Source: Pontibacter populi
GTDB lineage: Bacteria > Bacteroidota > Bacteroidia > Cytophagales > Hymenobacteraceae
Reading direction: 5' to 3'
NCBI RefSeq assembly: GCF_019336435.1
Contig: NZ_JAHWXQ010000002.1
Coordinates: 496,001-560,000 of the forward strand
Length of the DNA stretch: 64,000 nt
Each line of letters begins with the position of its first letter. The stretch's first letter is position 1. The notes beneath the pieces are model-generated. The model was not told the DNA's origin, ran no database searches, and saw only the letters and a list, made by a program, of their open reading frames with translations. A program made the translations under genes and the position numbers. Below are positions 51,035 to 58,752 of the stretch, piece after piece.

Positions 51035-52591
51035 TTAGCAACTCACACTCTGTACCCATGCTTCGGGTTGAACAGGTTCGGATTCTATAAAATGTCCACC
51101 TACGCTTTCTCTCCTTAAAACACAGGCATCGAGAATAAGTTCGACAACAGTCAGTAAATTTCTAACTTCCTGTACCATAGCAGAATATCCCTGAAGATGT
51201 TTCAGGCTATATTTCAGTTCTGCAAGCTGATATGTTGCCTCCAGCAAGCCTTCTGCTGTACGAACTATACCTGCCTTCTCCCACATTAATACCTGCAAAG
51301 CTTTTCTGGCCTTAAGTACAATTTTATCGCTGCAGTTATCCGGCAAACTATAGACTATACTTTTGAATGATGTACAAAGTAGCTGCAGCTCTGAAACCGC
51401 AACATGCCTGGCAGCTTCCCTGGCAAAAACAACACCCTCCAGTAACGAATTACTGGCCAGCCGGTTAGCACCGTGCACGCCCGTACAAGACACCTCACCT
51501 ATCGCATATAACCCAACTATAGATGTCTGCCCGTGCAGGTTGGTCTGCACGCCTCCGCACTGGTAATGCGCCGCCGGAACAATCGGGATTAACTCCATAG
51601 CAGCATCAACGCCTATGGTTTTACATTTGGTATAGATACCCGGAAAATTCTTTTGTAATACACCTTCGGGCAAACGGGTGGCATCCAGGTACAAACATTC
51701 GGAATAATGCAGGTGCATTTGTTCGTAGACGGCGCGGGCAACTATATCTCGGGGAGCAAGCGACCCCAGCGGGTGGTAATGCTGCATAAAAGCTGACCCA
51801 TCCGGTAACACCAGTTCTGCCCCGGCACCGCGCAATGCCTCACTTATCAGGAACGTATCAGTAGATGTCGGATCGTAGAGGGCTGTGGGATGAAACTGGA
51901 AGAACTCCATATTTCGGATAGCGGCGCCTGCCCTGTGCGCCATGGCCAGTCCGTCGCCGGTGGCTATAGTTGGGTTGGTGGTGAATTGGTAAACCTGGCC
52001 TGCGCCGCCGGTTGCCAGCACAATAGCTTTGGCCAATATAGTTTTATAGTTGCCGCTTTCCATGTCCAGCACCTGCACACCATAGCAGACCTTCTCTTCA
52101 GCTATAGTTTGGGTCAGCAGATCAATCCCTAAATGATGCTCAAATACCGTAATATCTGGATGCTGTAGGGCTGCTTTACTTAAGGCCTGTTGAATGCTTA
52201 ACCCGGTGTGGTCTTTTACGTGCGCGATGCGATGTTGTGAGTGGCCGCCTTCCAGGCCTAAGGCAATCGTTTCATTGATAGCTGTATCGAAAAGTACCCT
52301 CTGTTGCTGCAGCCATTCTATAGCTTCAGGAGCACGCGCGACCATAAACCGAACCGCTGCTTCGTCGCATAAACCGGACCCGGCAGTATGGGTGTCCTGC
52401 ACATGCTGTTCAAATGAATCTGTAGCACTCAATACTGCAGCAATTCCGCCCTGGGCATAAGCCGTGTTGGTCTCCGACAATGCAGCTTTACAGAGAACCA
52501 ACACTTTGCCATGCGCAGCAGCCTCCAGGGCAAATGTCAGCCCGGCAATACCGCTGCCCAGTACTACAAAATCATAATTCAGCGACTCCAT
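51035..52591 (-). CDS. nadB: L-aspartate oxidase
   Basis: A 518-residue flavoprotein: dinucleotide-binding GSGIAGLTFALEAAAHGKVLVLCK, FAD contact NTAYAQGGIAAVLS, GLEGGHSQHRIAHVKDHTG, FFQFHPTAL and the catalytic loop RAGAELVLPDG...PRDIVARAV, ending with ANRLASNSLLEGVVFAREAA. It oxidises L-aspartate to iminoaspartate for NAD synthesis with NadA. The start is immediately next to the nadA stop (no gap), so the two form a nadA-nadB operon. The enzyme can use fumarate or O2 as acceptor. Confidence 0.96.
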   Translation of the reverse strand: MESLNYDFVVLGSGIAGLTFALEAAAHGKVLVLCKAALSETNTAYAQGGIAAVLSATDSFEQHVQDTHTAGSGLCDEAAVRFMVARAPEAIEWLQQQRVLFDTAINETIALGLEGGHSQHRIAHVKDHTGLSIQQALSKAALQHPDITVFEHHLGIDLLTQTIAEEKVCYGVQVLDMESGNYKTILAKAIVLATGGAGQVYQFTTNPTIATGDGLAMAHRAGAAIRNMEFFQFHPTALYDPTSTDTFLISEALRGAGAELVLPDGSAFMQHYHPLGSLAPRDIVARAVYEQMHLHYSECLYLDATRLPEGVLQKNFPGIYTKCKTIGVDAAMELIPIVPAAHYQCGGVQTNLHGQTSIVGLYAIGEVSCTGVHGANRLASNSLLEGVVFAREAARHVAVSELQLLCTSFKSIVYSLPDNCSDKIVLKARKALQVLMWEKAGIVRTAEGLLEATYQLAELKYSLKHLQGYSAMVQEVRNLLTVVELILDACVLRRESVGGHFIESEPVQPEAWVQSVSC

Positions 52592-53638
52592 TTATGCAAA
52601 AGCCAGCATGCGCTCAATTGGTATAAGGGCTCTTTTGATGATCTCTTCGTCCAGGGTAACTTCAAAAAGCTTTTCCTGCGGCGTGCCGATTGCCCGGAGT
52701 GAATCCAGTGTGCGTTGTATAGTTATCTGCTTCATGTGAGGACACTTGATGCATGGAACTATAAATTCTTTATGAGGATACATACCGCGTAAGGTTGCAC
52801 CTAAATCGCATTCCGAACCCAATATAAACTGGCGACTTTCGCTCTCGCCTACAAACCGGATAATATCGGAGGTACTACCCACTATACCGCCGGCTCCTTT
52901 TAAGGCATAGGTAACGGTATCGTCCGGAACTTCCCAGTGCACCAGCACCTGCGCTTCAGGATACATCAGTTTAAGGCCGTTTATGCGCTGTGGTGTAAAC
53001 TGCTCGTGCACTTCGCATTTTCCTTCCCAAAGTATCAGTTCTTTACCGGTTTCGGCTTTGATCTTGGTCTGCAGGTTGCGGCCCATGTACAGGTCCGGTA
53101 AAAAGATGAGCTTGTCGCCGCCCAGTGAGCGGGCAATATCCATGGCGTTGCGGGAGGTGCAGCAGATATCAGCCTCGGCTTTGGTCTCGGCGTAGGTGTT
53201 TATGTAAGCTACTACCGGCACGCCCGGCCATAGTTTCTTCAGCATCTGAACGTCTTCGCCGGTAATACTTTCGGCAAGCGAGCAGCCGGCTTCAAAACTT
53301 GGCAGCAACACCTGCTTTACCGGGTTCAGGATCTTGGCCGTTTCAGCCATAAACTTAACCCCGCAAAAAATAATGTAATCCGCTTCCACAGTTTTAGCCG
53401 CTACGCTCAGCCCCAGCGAGTCGCCTACAAAATCGGCAATGCCACCATCTTCGTGTTTTACCTGCAGCTCAGCGGGCATGTAAAAATGCGACAGTACCAC
53501 TGCGTTATGCTTTTTCTTTAACTCACGGATCTCTTCAACCGCAGCAAGTAAGGCGGCTTCTTCTTGTTCGGGTAGGGCAACAGGTTCCATGGCTCTGAGT
53601 TTCTCAGAGAAAGCGCCCCGTGTTTGGGTAGTAAGCAT
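52592..53638 (-). CDS. nadA: Quinolinate synthase
   Basis: A 348-residue [4Fe-4S] enzyme condensing iminoaspartate with dihydroxyacetone phosphate. The three-fold NadA repeats are visible: NAVVLSHFYMPAELQVK, IIFCGVKFMAETAKILNP, CSLAESI; AYINTYAETKAEADICCTSRNA; VLVHWEVPDDTVTYALKGAGGIVGSTSDII; VPCIKCPHMKQIT. Cys residues in FCGV, DICCTS and PCIKCP provide the cluster ligands. Upstream partner of nadB, in the same operon. Confidence 0.97.
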   Translation of the reverse strand: MLTTQTRGAFSEKLRAMEPVALPEQEEAALLAAVEEIRELKKKHNAVVLSHFYMPAELQVKHEDGGIADFVGDSLGLSVAAKTVEADYIIFCGVKFMAETAKILNPVKQVLLPSFEAGCSLAESITGEDVQMLKKLWPGVPVVAYINTYAETKAEADICCTSRNAMDIARSLGGDKLIFLPDLYMGRNLQTKIKAETGKELILWEGKCEVHEQFTPQRINGLKLMYPEAQVLVHWEVPDDTVTYALKGAGGIVGSTSDIIRFVGESESRQFILGSECDLGATLRGMYPHKEFIVPCIKCPHMKQITIQRTLDSLRAIGTPQEKLFEVTLDEEIIKRALIPIERMLAFA

Positions 53639-53690
53639 GTTGGGAGTGTGTTAGGTTAAGATTCTAGGGTTATTTTGCCGGAGCTATAGT

Positions 53691-54173
53691 TTAATCCGTT
53701 AAACCTGCCCCAGAAATATGCTCTTTTGGAAGCTCTTCATGCAGGTTTGTGATAAAGTACTTTCCTGAATTAATTCCATCAACCAGGTCCTGTATCGTTT
53801 TAGAACTGAACACCTTCAGCAGCTGGTCGCGGTACGCTTTTATTTCGTTGTGTAGCGGGCAAGGATGAATGTCCGAACACATCTTCATGCCCATCCCGCA
53901 TTTCCGGAAAGCTTCCAGGCCATCTATTGTATTCACTACTTCCAGCAGAGTAATTTCGCTGGCAGGCCTGTGCAGAAAAAATCCGCCTCCGGGCCCTTTC
54001 ATGGATGCAATAATGCCTTTACGCACTAGGTCCTGCAGTATTTTGCCCATAAAATGAGCCGGCAAGTCCAGTTCTTTCGCTATTTCCTTTATGCCTGCTT
54101 TAAGCCCTTGTGCATCGCTCAGGGCGATGTACACAATAGCACGAAGCGCATATTCCGCTGTCTTCGATAACAT
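53691..54173 (-). CDS. Rrf2-family transcriptional regulator with Fe-S cysteines
   Basis: A 160-residue Rrf2 protein: wHTH (residues 1-75; MLSKTAEYALRAIVYIAL ... LPAHFMGKILQDLVRKGIIASMKGPGGGFFL) then a dimerisation helix with Cys92, Cys99 and Cys105 (CGMGMKMC ... CP), the positions of [2Fe-2S] or [4Fe-4S] ligands in IscR and NsrR. Its neighbours are NO and Fe-S stress genes, so an NsrR-like NO sensor is likely (inference). It is the most 3' member of the run 58266-53691 and has its own -7 box (54210-54217). Confidence 0.88.
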   Translation of the reverse strand: MLSKTAEYALRAIVYIALSDAQGLKAGIKEIAKELDLPAHFMGKILQDLVRKGIIASMKGPGGGFFLHRPASEITLLEVVNTIDGLEAFRKCGMGMKMCSDIHPCPLHNEIKAYRDQLLKVFSSKTIQDLVDGINSGKYFITNLHEELPKEHISGAGLTD

Positions 54174-54209
54174 GAGAATCTGTTTATACTTTTAACACTA
54201 ACACGGCTG

Positions 54210-54217
54210 CAAAGGTA
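54210..54217 (-). promoter_or_regulatory. -7 promoter box of the Rrf2 regulator
   Basis: On the minus strand this reads TACCTTTG, a full match to TAnnTTTG, 37 bases before the start at 54173 and immediately behind the stop of the MIP18-like gene. The regulator may be transcribed separately from the stress genes. Confidence 0.5.
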
Positions 54218-54535
54218 CTATTTCCCTTCCAACTGCCGCATACCCTCTTCCGTGATCATTTCAGTAGACCAGGGCGGAGACCACACTAAGTTTACTTTTA
54301 CATCCAGATTCGGAAAACGTTTTAAAAGTATCTGCTCCGTAGCAGTTGTAATAGTGCCGCTCATCGGGCAGCCAGGTGTTGTCAGGGTCAGTTCTATTTC
54401 CAGCAGATCGCCATCCAGGCTCACGCCATAGATCAGTCCCAGGTCAACTATGTTGATACCCACTTCGGGGTCGATGATATATTTTAATGTTTCGAAAACT
54501 TCATTTCCGAAGTCTTCAGACACTTGCGTTTCCAT
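54218..54535 (-). CDS. MIP18/SufT-like metal-sulfur cluster assembly factor
   Basis: A 105-residue DUF59/MIP18 protein: FETLKYIIDPEVGINIVDLGLIYGVSLDGDLLEIELTLTTPGCPMSGTITTATEQILLKRFPNLDVKVNLVWSPPWSTEMITEEGMRQL. The TTPGCP motif has the conserved reactive Cys. Such proteins help maturate Fe-S proteins (SufT/PaaD group). The start overlaps the end of the upstream membrane gene by 20 bases, so they are co-transcribed. In this setting it likely repairs Fe-S clusters damaged by NO. Confidence 0.9.
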   Translation of the reverse strand: METQVSEDFGNEVFETLKYIIDPEVGINIVDLGLIYGVSLDGDLLEIELTLTTPGCPMSGTITTATEQILLKRFPNLDVKVNLVWSPPWSTEMITEEGMRQLEGK

Positions 54536-55823
54536 AGGAAAAAGGTTTTAGTTCCTGAACTTTATGCAGTAGCAATTGAAACACATTGGCCGTGTATAGC
54601 AACGATGTGATGGTAAAGCCGATAGCACCGGCGAGAATGATTTGTTGGTTGTGCAACAGCACGCCCGTAACCAGCAGTAAATAGCCGGCCAGGTAACTAT
54701 AGTTTTGCAAGCGCTGAATGGTATGATTGTAAAGGTCTTTGGGAAGCGGCGTTTTAAATTTGCCTACATAGTCTTCGTACACATGCATCCAAACTATAAA
54801 CGGCAAGGTTTTAAAGGTCTGGCCCAGGATAATGGCGGACATAAAACCCAGGAAAACCGAGATGCCATATACCAGATAAACCGCTGAAAGTAACTGTTGT
54901 GGCAACGCAACCTGGCTGCTAACTATAAACACCAGCACAATGGGTAACAACAACAGGGCAAGGGCCACAAATGTCTGTTTCATGCCCAGGTCCATGTCGT
55001 GGCGCTGGCGTGTTTTGCTGGTCTCGTAAATGAATACCAAAAACAATAGAATTCCGGCAACAACCAAAACCGCATAAACCGGCAATAACGCCGTATGAAA
55101 GAACAGGTGATCGAAGATAAAGAACACCAGTCCCGCATTGATCAGGTTATAACTCCAGTTCAGTTTCTTAGTGCTCTCGGCGTGTGCCAGCAAGAACATC
55201 GGTATCAGTTTGGCTCCTACTCCAATAATGAGCAGCAGAAACCAGCCGGCCATGCCAATGTGTGCGTGCAGCTTTAAATAATGGGTGTGCTCTACCGGCA
55301 GAAAAGCCATCGTAAAGTTCAGCACCATGATCAGCCCCACTATACCCGTAACCAGCAACCAGATAGCCGAAGTAACTATAAAGTCAGATTCGATGGTCCA
55401 TTTGGGTGCCTGCCGGGCCGTCTGGATGACGTTGATATTGAAAAGGATGAAAGAGATAACTAAACTACAGGCAGCTATGTGCATGACATGCCCCAGCTCA
55501 AAATTCCAGAAGCACCAGGCTAAAATTATCGTTCCTATTCCTAAAAACCCGAAGGCTATAGTTGCCAGTTTTTCAGAATATAGTTTGCAGTCGAGCACTA
55601 CCGGCAGTAACTGGTATAGCGCCCCGAAAATGAGCATGGTTGCCCAGCCAAGTGCCGCCACGTGTGTTAAGGTCAGCAGTTTCGGGTGAAAATAGTGCCC
55701 GCCAAAAGCATCGGTAGAGAAGAGCAATAAAATGCTTAACGCTACAAAGGCCAGGGCAGCAAAAGCATAATGCGGCAGCACAACCCATTTGCCCGGCGAA
55801 TTCGATGTAGTGGCAGCGCTCAT
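54516..55823 (-). CDS. Heme-copper oxidase/NnrS-like polytopic membrane protein
   Basis: A 435-residue protein with about 12 membrane helices. His residues are placed as in haem-binding helices: GGHYFHPKLLTLTHVAALGWATMLIFGALYQLLPVVL near the N terminus and HYLKLHAHIGMAGWFLLLIIGVGAKLIPMFLL in the middle. The helical pattern recalls cytochrome oxidase subunit I (catalytic-subunit-like) or NnrS, a haem- and copper-containing NO-response protein. The residues needed for a full oxidase site are not all apparent. It sits between the MIP18-like and DUF2249 genes of the NO-stress operon, so a haem-bearing NO tolerance role is inferred. Confidence 0.65.
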   Translation of the reverse strand: MSAATTSNSPGKWVVLPHYAFAALAFVALSILLLFSTDAFGGHYFHPKLLTLTHVAALGWATMLIFGALYQLLPVVLDCKLYSEKLATIAFGFLGIGTIILAWCFWNFELGHVMHIAACSLVISFILFNINVIQTARQAPKWTIESDFIVTSAIWLLVTGIVGLIMVLNFTMAFLPVEHTHYLKLHAHIGMAGWFLLLIIGVGAKLIPMFLLAHAESTKKLNWSYNLINAGLVFFIFDHLFFHTALLPVYAVLVVAGILLFLVFIYETSKTRQRHDMDLGMKQTFVALALLLLPIVLVFIVSSQVALPQQLLSAVYLVYGISVFLGFMSAIILGQTFKTLPFIVWMHVYEDYVGKFKTPLPKDLYNHTIQRLQNYSYLAGYLLLVTGVLLHNQQIILAGAIGFTITSLLYTANVFQLLLHKVQELKPFSYGNASV

Positions 55824-55830
55824 GGTTTGG

Positions 55831-56664
55831 TTATTTATAGATCAGTAAGTCAACCTGGTTAGGGCCTACTTCCTTTATAGTTATGTTAAACCCGCGCTCC
55901 TGCAATTGCGGCAGTAAGAATTGCGGCACGCGTTTATGCACCACATACAGGGCTTCCTCCTGCGGCAAAACTTCCAGCTCGCCAAGTATAGTTACCATTG
56001 GCTGCGGCATTTCCATAGCGCGTACATCAATGTGTTTTACCTTGCCTGCAAAGCCTGCCAGCACATCCTCAAAGCTGCCTGTTTCAGGTTTTATAGTTTG
56101 TTCTTCCGAAGTATCCGTTGCACCATCTTTCCAGAAATAAGTATGCACCAGGTTTGGAGCTTTCACATCGGTCCAGAAACTATAGCCTTTCTTTTTAAGG
56201 ATAGCTATAAGTGGCGTTGGCTCAAACGTGTTGATGATCAGCAGGGCATTGTTTTCCTCAATCTCATCCACAGCTTTCATGATCTTTAAAAACGGATCGT
56301 TACCGGTGGCTATATCTTCACACACATCCAGGGTCAGAATATGCTGAGCTGGTAATTGCGCCAGGTATGCCGGCATGGCTGTGGTTGTGGTTTCAGGTGT
56401 TTGCATTGTGATCGGTATTTTAGTATTTCCGGTTATGTTTTCGCTGGCTGTAAACCCTAGTGGCTCCAGCTTACGGTAAAACAGTTCTATGTCGCAGCCG
56501 CCAATGCGGGCTGCATCGGCTATAGTTACCCGCGATGCCAGTATCTTGCGCAGCACCGGGTTGCGTAGCTTCTCGAAATGCCTGTTTATACTTGCTATCG
56601 CATCTATCGCTGCCGGGTTTTCCTTTATCAGCGCAGATATTTTGGTGGTAGCTGCTATATGCAT
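55831..56664 (-). CDS. DUF2249-domain protein with DUF1858-like N terminus
   Basis: A 277-residue cytosolic protein. Residues 1-75 resemble a DUF1858-like helical domain (TTKISALIKENPAAIDAIASINRHFEKLRNPVLRKILASRVTIADAARIGGCDIELFYRKL). It is followed by two DUF2249-like units: about 110-180 (LDVCEDIATGNDPFLKIMKAVDEIEENNALLIINTFEPTPLIAILKKKGYSF) and about 205-277 (KHIDVRAMEMPQPMVTILGELEVLPQEEALYVVHKRVPQFLLPQLQERGFN). The Ric-type protein upstream has one DUF2249 unit too. DUF2249 is common next to NO-reductase and hemerythrin genes. Function unknown. Confidence 0.8.
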   Translation of the reverse strand: MHIAATTKISALIKENPAAIDAIASINRHFEKLRNPVLRKILASRVTIADAARIGGCDIELFYRKLEPLGFTASENITGNTKIPITMQTPETTTTAMPAYLAQLPAQHILTLDVCEDIATGNDPFLKIMKAVDEIEENNALLIINTFEPTPLIAILKKKGYSFWTDVKAPNLVHTYFWKDGATDTSEEQTIKPETGSFEDVLAGFAGKVKHIDVRAMEMPQPMVTILGELEVLPQEEALYVVHKRVPQFLLPQLQERGFNITIKEVGPNQVDLLIYK

Positions 56665-56669
56665 GGGTA

Positions 56670-57170
56670 TCAGGCCTGCGCTTTTACAGTCCAGAACTCG
56701 GGTGTAAAAGTATCCAGGCGAGGGTCGTGTTTATGAGACAGCAGTTTTCCGGTCAGTTCCAGTTCATCAGGGTTAGCCATTCGCTGCACATACGGAAACA
56801 GCTCTCTTTCTTCCCAGCGGATGTGGTCGTTCAGGTCTCTTTCCAGTACTTTAAACAGCTCTTTGTTCATCGGGCTGCCGGTATTTATCAGGTCAACTAT
56901 AGTATGCAACAACTGATGCTCTTCCGCCAACCGCGCTCTTACAGTATCATCTGATTTCAATACTCTTTTCAGTATCCACTCTTCTTCTTCGCAATGCTCT
57001 TTCAGAATTGTCTCCCAGAAATAGCGCACATAAGCACGCATCAGTTCCAGGTCGGTTCCATTCTTCAGTCCCTGCCGGATCTTCCAGCAAAACAACAATC
57101 CGAAGTGATGTTCACGAGACAGGGGCACCAGGCTCTTATCTCTTTTCTGGGGTGCAATTGCGTTTTTCAT
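56670..57170 (-). CDS. Hemerythrin-domain protein
   Basis: A 166-residue cytosolic protein from ATG 57170 (MKNAIAPQKRDKSLVPLSREHHFGLLF); a longer frame to 57266 has a non-conserved lead. The four-helix bundle ligands are visible: His in SREHHFGLLFCWK, EEEWILKRVL, AEEHQLLHTIVDL, DHIRWEERELFPYVQRM (H-x3-E-x-E-x-LFP). It binds a non-haem di-iron centre, probably for O2/NO sensing or scavenging. Six bases separate it from the DUF2249 gene, and the Ric gene lies 134 bases upstream. Confidence 0.88.
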   Translation of the reverse strand: MKNAIAPQKRDKSLVPLSREHHFGLLFCWKIRQGLKNGTDLELMRAYVRYFWETILKEHCEEEEWILKRVLKSDDTVRARLAEEHQLLHTIVDLINTGSPMNKELFKVLERDLNDHIRWEERELFPYVQRMANPDELELTGKLLSHKHDPRLDTFTPEFWTVKAQA

Positions 57171-57303
57171 AACAGTGGTATTTATTGTCCGAACCAGGAT
57201 CTGCAGGATCTTAAGACGTTCAGGGTTATATGTCAGGAAAAGTAAAAAGCTTAAACTTCTGTCCATCCCTTAATCCTGAGAACCCTGGTTCTGACATGGT
57301 AAT

Positions 57304-58266
57304 TTATTTTACTACTTCTTTTTCCATCTCGATCGCTTTCGGGAACAGGATGTTATTCTCTAAGTGGATGTGGCGGAAAAGATCATCTTCAAACTCCTGC
57401 AGCTTTTTGAAAGCTACGGTATAAGTAGCGCAGGCATCAGCCGGCAACGTATAGTCGTTTGTTAGCTCACGGATCATTTCAAGCTCACGGCCGGCGTGGT
57501 CGTGCTCCATTTCCATCATGTTGATCGGGTTCTGGATAGATCCGAAAGATGCCGGCTCCATTTTCACACCGCTCTTCTTGGCCTCGTCCAGCTGCTTAAT
57601 GTACGGGAACAGCACGCGCTCTTCTTTCGGCATATGCGATTCCAGTTCATTGGCAACGTTGGTAAAGTGCTTCACTACTTCCAGCAATTCCGGGTGGCGC
57701 TGACCGTGTACGCGGGCAATTTTGGTAGTGTATTCGTACAGGGCAGGTATTGCTTCGCGCACATATTTATGGTGCATGTTCACGATATAATCTGCCAGGA
57801 AGCCTGGCTCCCATTTATCGTACTCAGCCTGGCGGCTCTGCTCGGCTTCGTCCATGGCAACCAGTTCAGCTTCCAGCTGATCCTGGCTAATGCCTTTTTC
57901 CTTACAAACTTGTGCTACCGACTTTTTACCACCGCAGCAGAAATCGATACCGAACTTTTTAAAGACCTGTGCCTTGCGATAATCTTTTGCTACCAGTTCG
58001 CCTACTGTTTCACCTTCTTCGGGTGTAAGTTTTGTAATGCGTACTTCCCATACTTCAGGGCCTTGCTCCAGGTAATCAAACTTAAATATGTTACCACGCT
58101 CGCCCAGTAACTGGTAATACACCGGCTTCGGATCGTGGTCGTTATGTATAATAAAAGAGTCGCCGCCTTTCATGTTGTCAAACCATTCAAAAATGGTTGG
58201 GTGCTTCATGCGTGGCTCCAGAACGGTTACATCTAATTTTCTTTCTGCGATTTGTGTGGTTTCCAT
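57304..58266 (-). CDS. ric: Iron-sulfur cluster repair di-iron protein (Ric/ScdA) with DUF2249 domain
   Basis: A 320-residue protein from ATG 58266. Residues 10-80 are a DUF2249 domain (LDVTVLEPRMKHPTIFEWFDNMKGGDSFIIHNDHDPKPVYYQLLGERGNIFKFDYLEQGPEVWEVRI). Residues 88-130 are the ScdA_N domain with the Cys110-Cys111 pair (FGIDFCCGGKKSVAQVCKEKG). The rest is a hemerythrin four-helix domain (HHKYVREAIPALYEYTTKIARVHGQRHPE, HMPKEERVLFPYI, MEHDHAGRELEMI, HIHLENNILFPKAI). Ric repairs Fe-S clusters after NO or oxidative damage. It heads the stress gene group. Confidence 0.93.
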   Translation of the reverse strand: METTQIAERKLDVTVLEPRMKHPTIFEWFDNMKGGDSFIIHNDHDPKPVYYQLLGERGNIFKFDYLEQGPEVWEVRITKLTPEEGETVGELVAKDYRKAQVFKKFGIDFCCGGKKSVAQVCKEKGISQDQLEAELVAMDEAEQSRQAEYDKWEPGFLADYIVNMHHKYVREAIPALYEYTTKIARVHGQRHPELLEVVKHFTNVANELESHMPKEERVLFPYIKQLDEAKKSGVKMEPASFGSIQNPINMMEMEHDHAGRELEMIRELTNDYTLPADACATYTVAFKKLQEFEDDLFRHIHLENNILFPKAIEMEKEVVK

Positions 58267-58300
58267 ATTGGTTAATTTTGTTGTTAGTATCAATCACCGG

Positions 58301-58378
58301 TGTAAAGGTAAACGACGATTTTTTAAAATAAAAGATAAAAAGGTATTTTATTATTTTATTAAACGCATTACCTTTACA
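58301..58378. promoter_or_regulatory. TGTAAAGGTAA inverted repeat upstream of ric
   Basis: TGTAAAGGTAA (58301-58311) and TTACCTTTACA (58368-58378) are a perfect 11-bp inverted pair separated by 56 AT-rich bases. On the minus strand the promoter-proximal copy includes TACCTTTA, one base off the -7 consensus TAnnTTTG, 35 bases before the ric start. The pair may be two operator half-sites or a promoter with a looped operator. Confidence 0.5.
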
Positions 58379-58752
58379 ACAGGTTCAACAACAGTATATT
58401 TAAGTTCAGAAAAAATAATTTAAGCGCCTTAAACACTAATTATAAAATTGATTTACAGGCACTTAAATTAACAATACAAGTTTACCACTATCTGCAAAGG
58501 GCGAAAATGATCGAAGTCACTTATTTGGGTGACCTTGCTCATCCTGATTGGTTTTTATAGTTGATAGCTTAGTGAACTCAAAGTATAGCTGTTTTATATA
58601 TAGCCCCTTTAGTTACTGTCTTCAGACTCCGGTTATCGGTTTACAGGAGACAGCTTAACTAGAGTTACCGGCCTTTTTGGTCCAGAGCCCATCGCAGGCA
58701 AACGCGCAACAAGTATTCAGAAACCCTTAAAAAAATTTATAGAGCTACCCCT
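58379..58752. other. Divergent regulatory region between ric and nrdJ
   Basis: About 370 bases of AT-rich, gene-free DNA. It holds the FNR-like site at 58507-58520 and, overlapping it, AAGTCAC-N8-GTGACCTT around 58514-58536. A TATAGTTGATAG motif lies near 58556. No clean -7 box for nrdJ was found. Confidence 0.45.
58507..58520. promoter_or_regulatory. CRP/FNR-like site between ric and nrdJ
   Basis: ATGAT-CGAA-GTCAC differs from the site before norB (ATGACGCAAGTCAT) at four positions and shares its 5-4-5 geometry. It is almost centred between the divergent starts of ric (58266) and nrdJ (58753). A Crp/Fnr-type regulator is suggested; none is encoded in the window. Confidence 0.4.
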
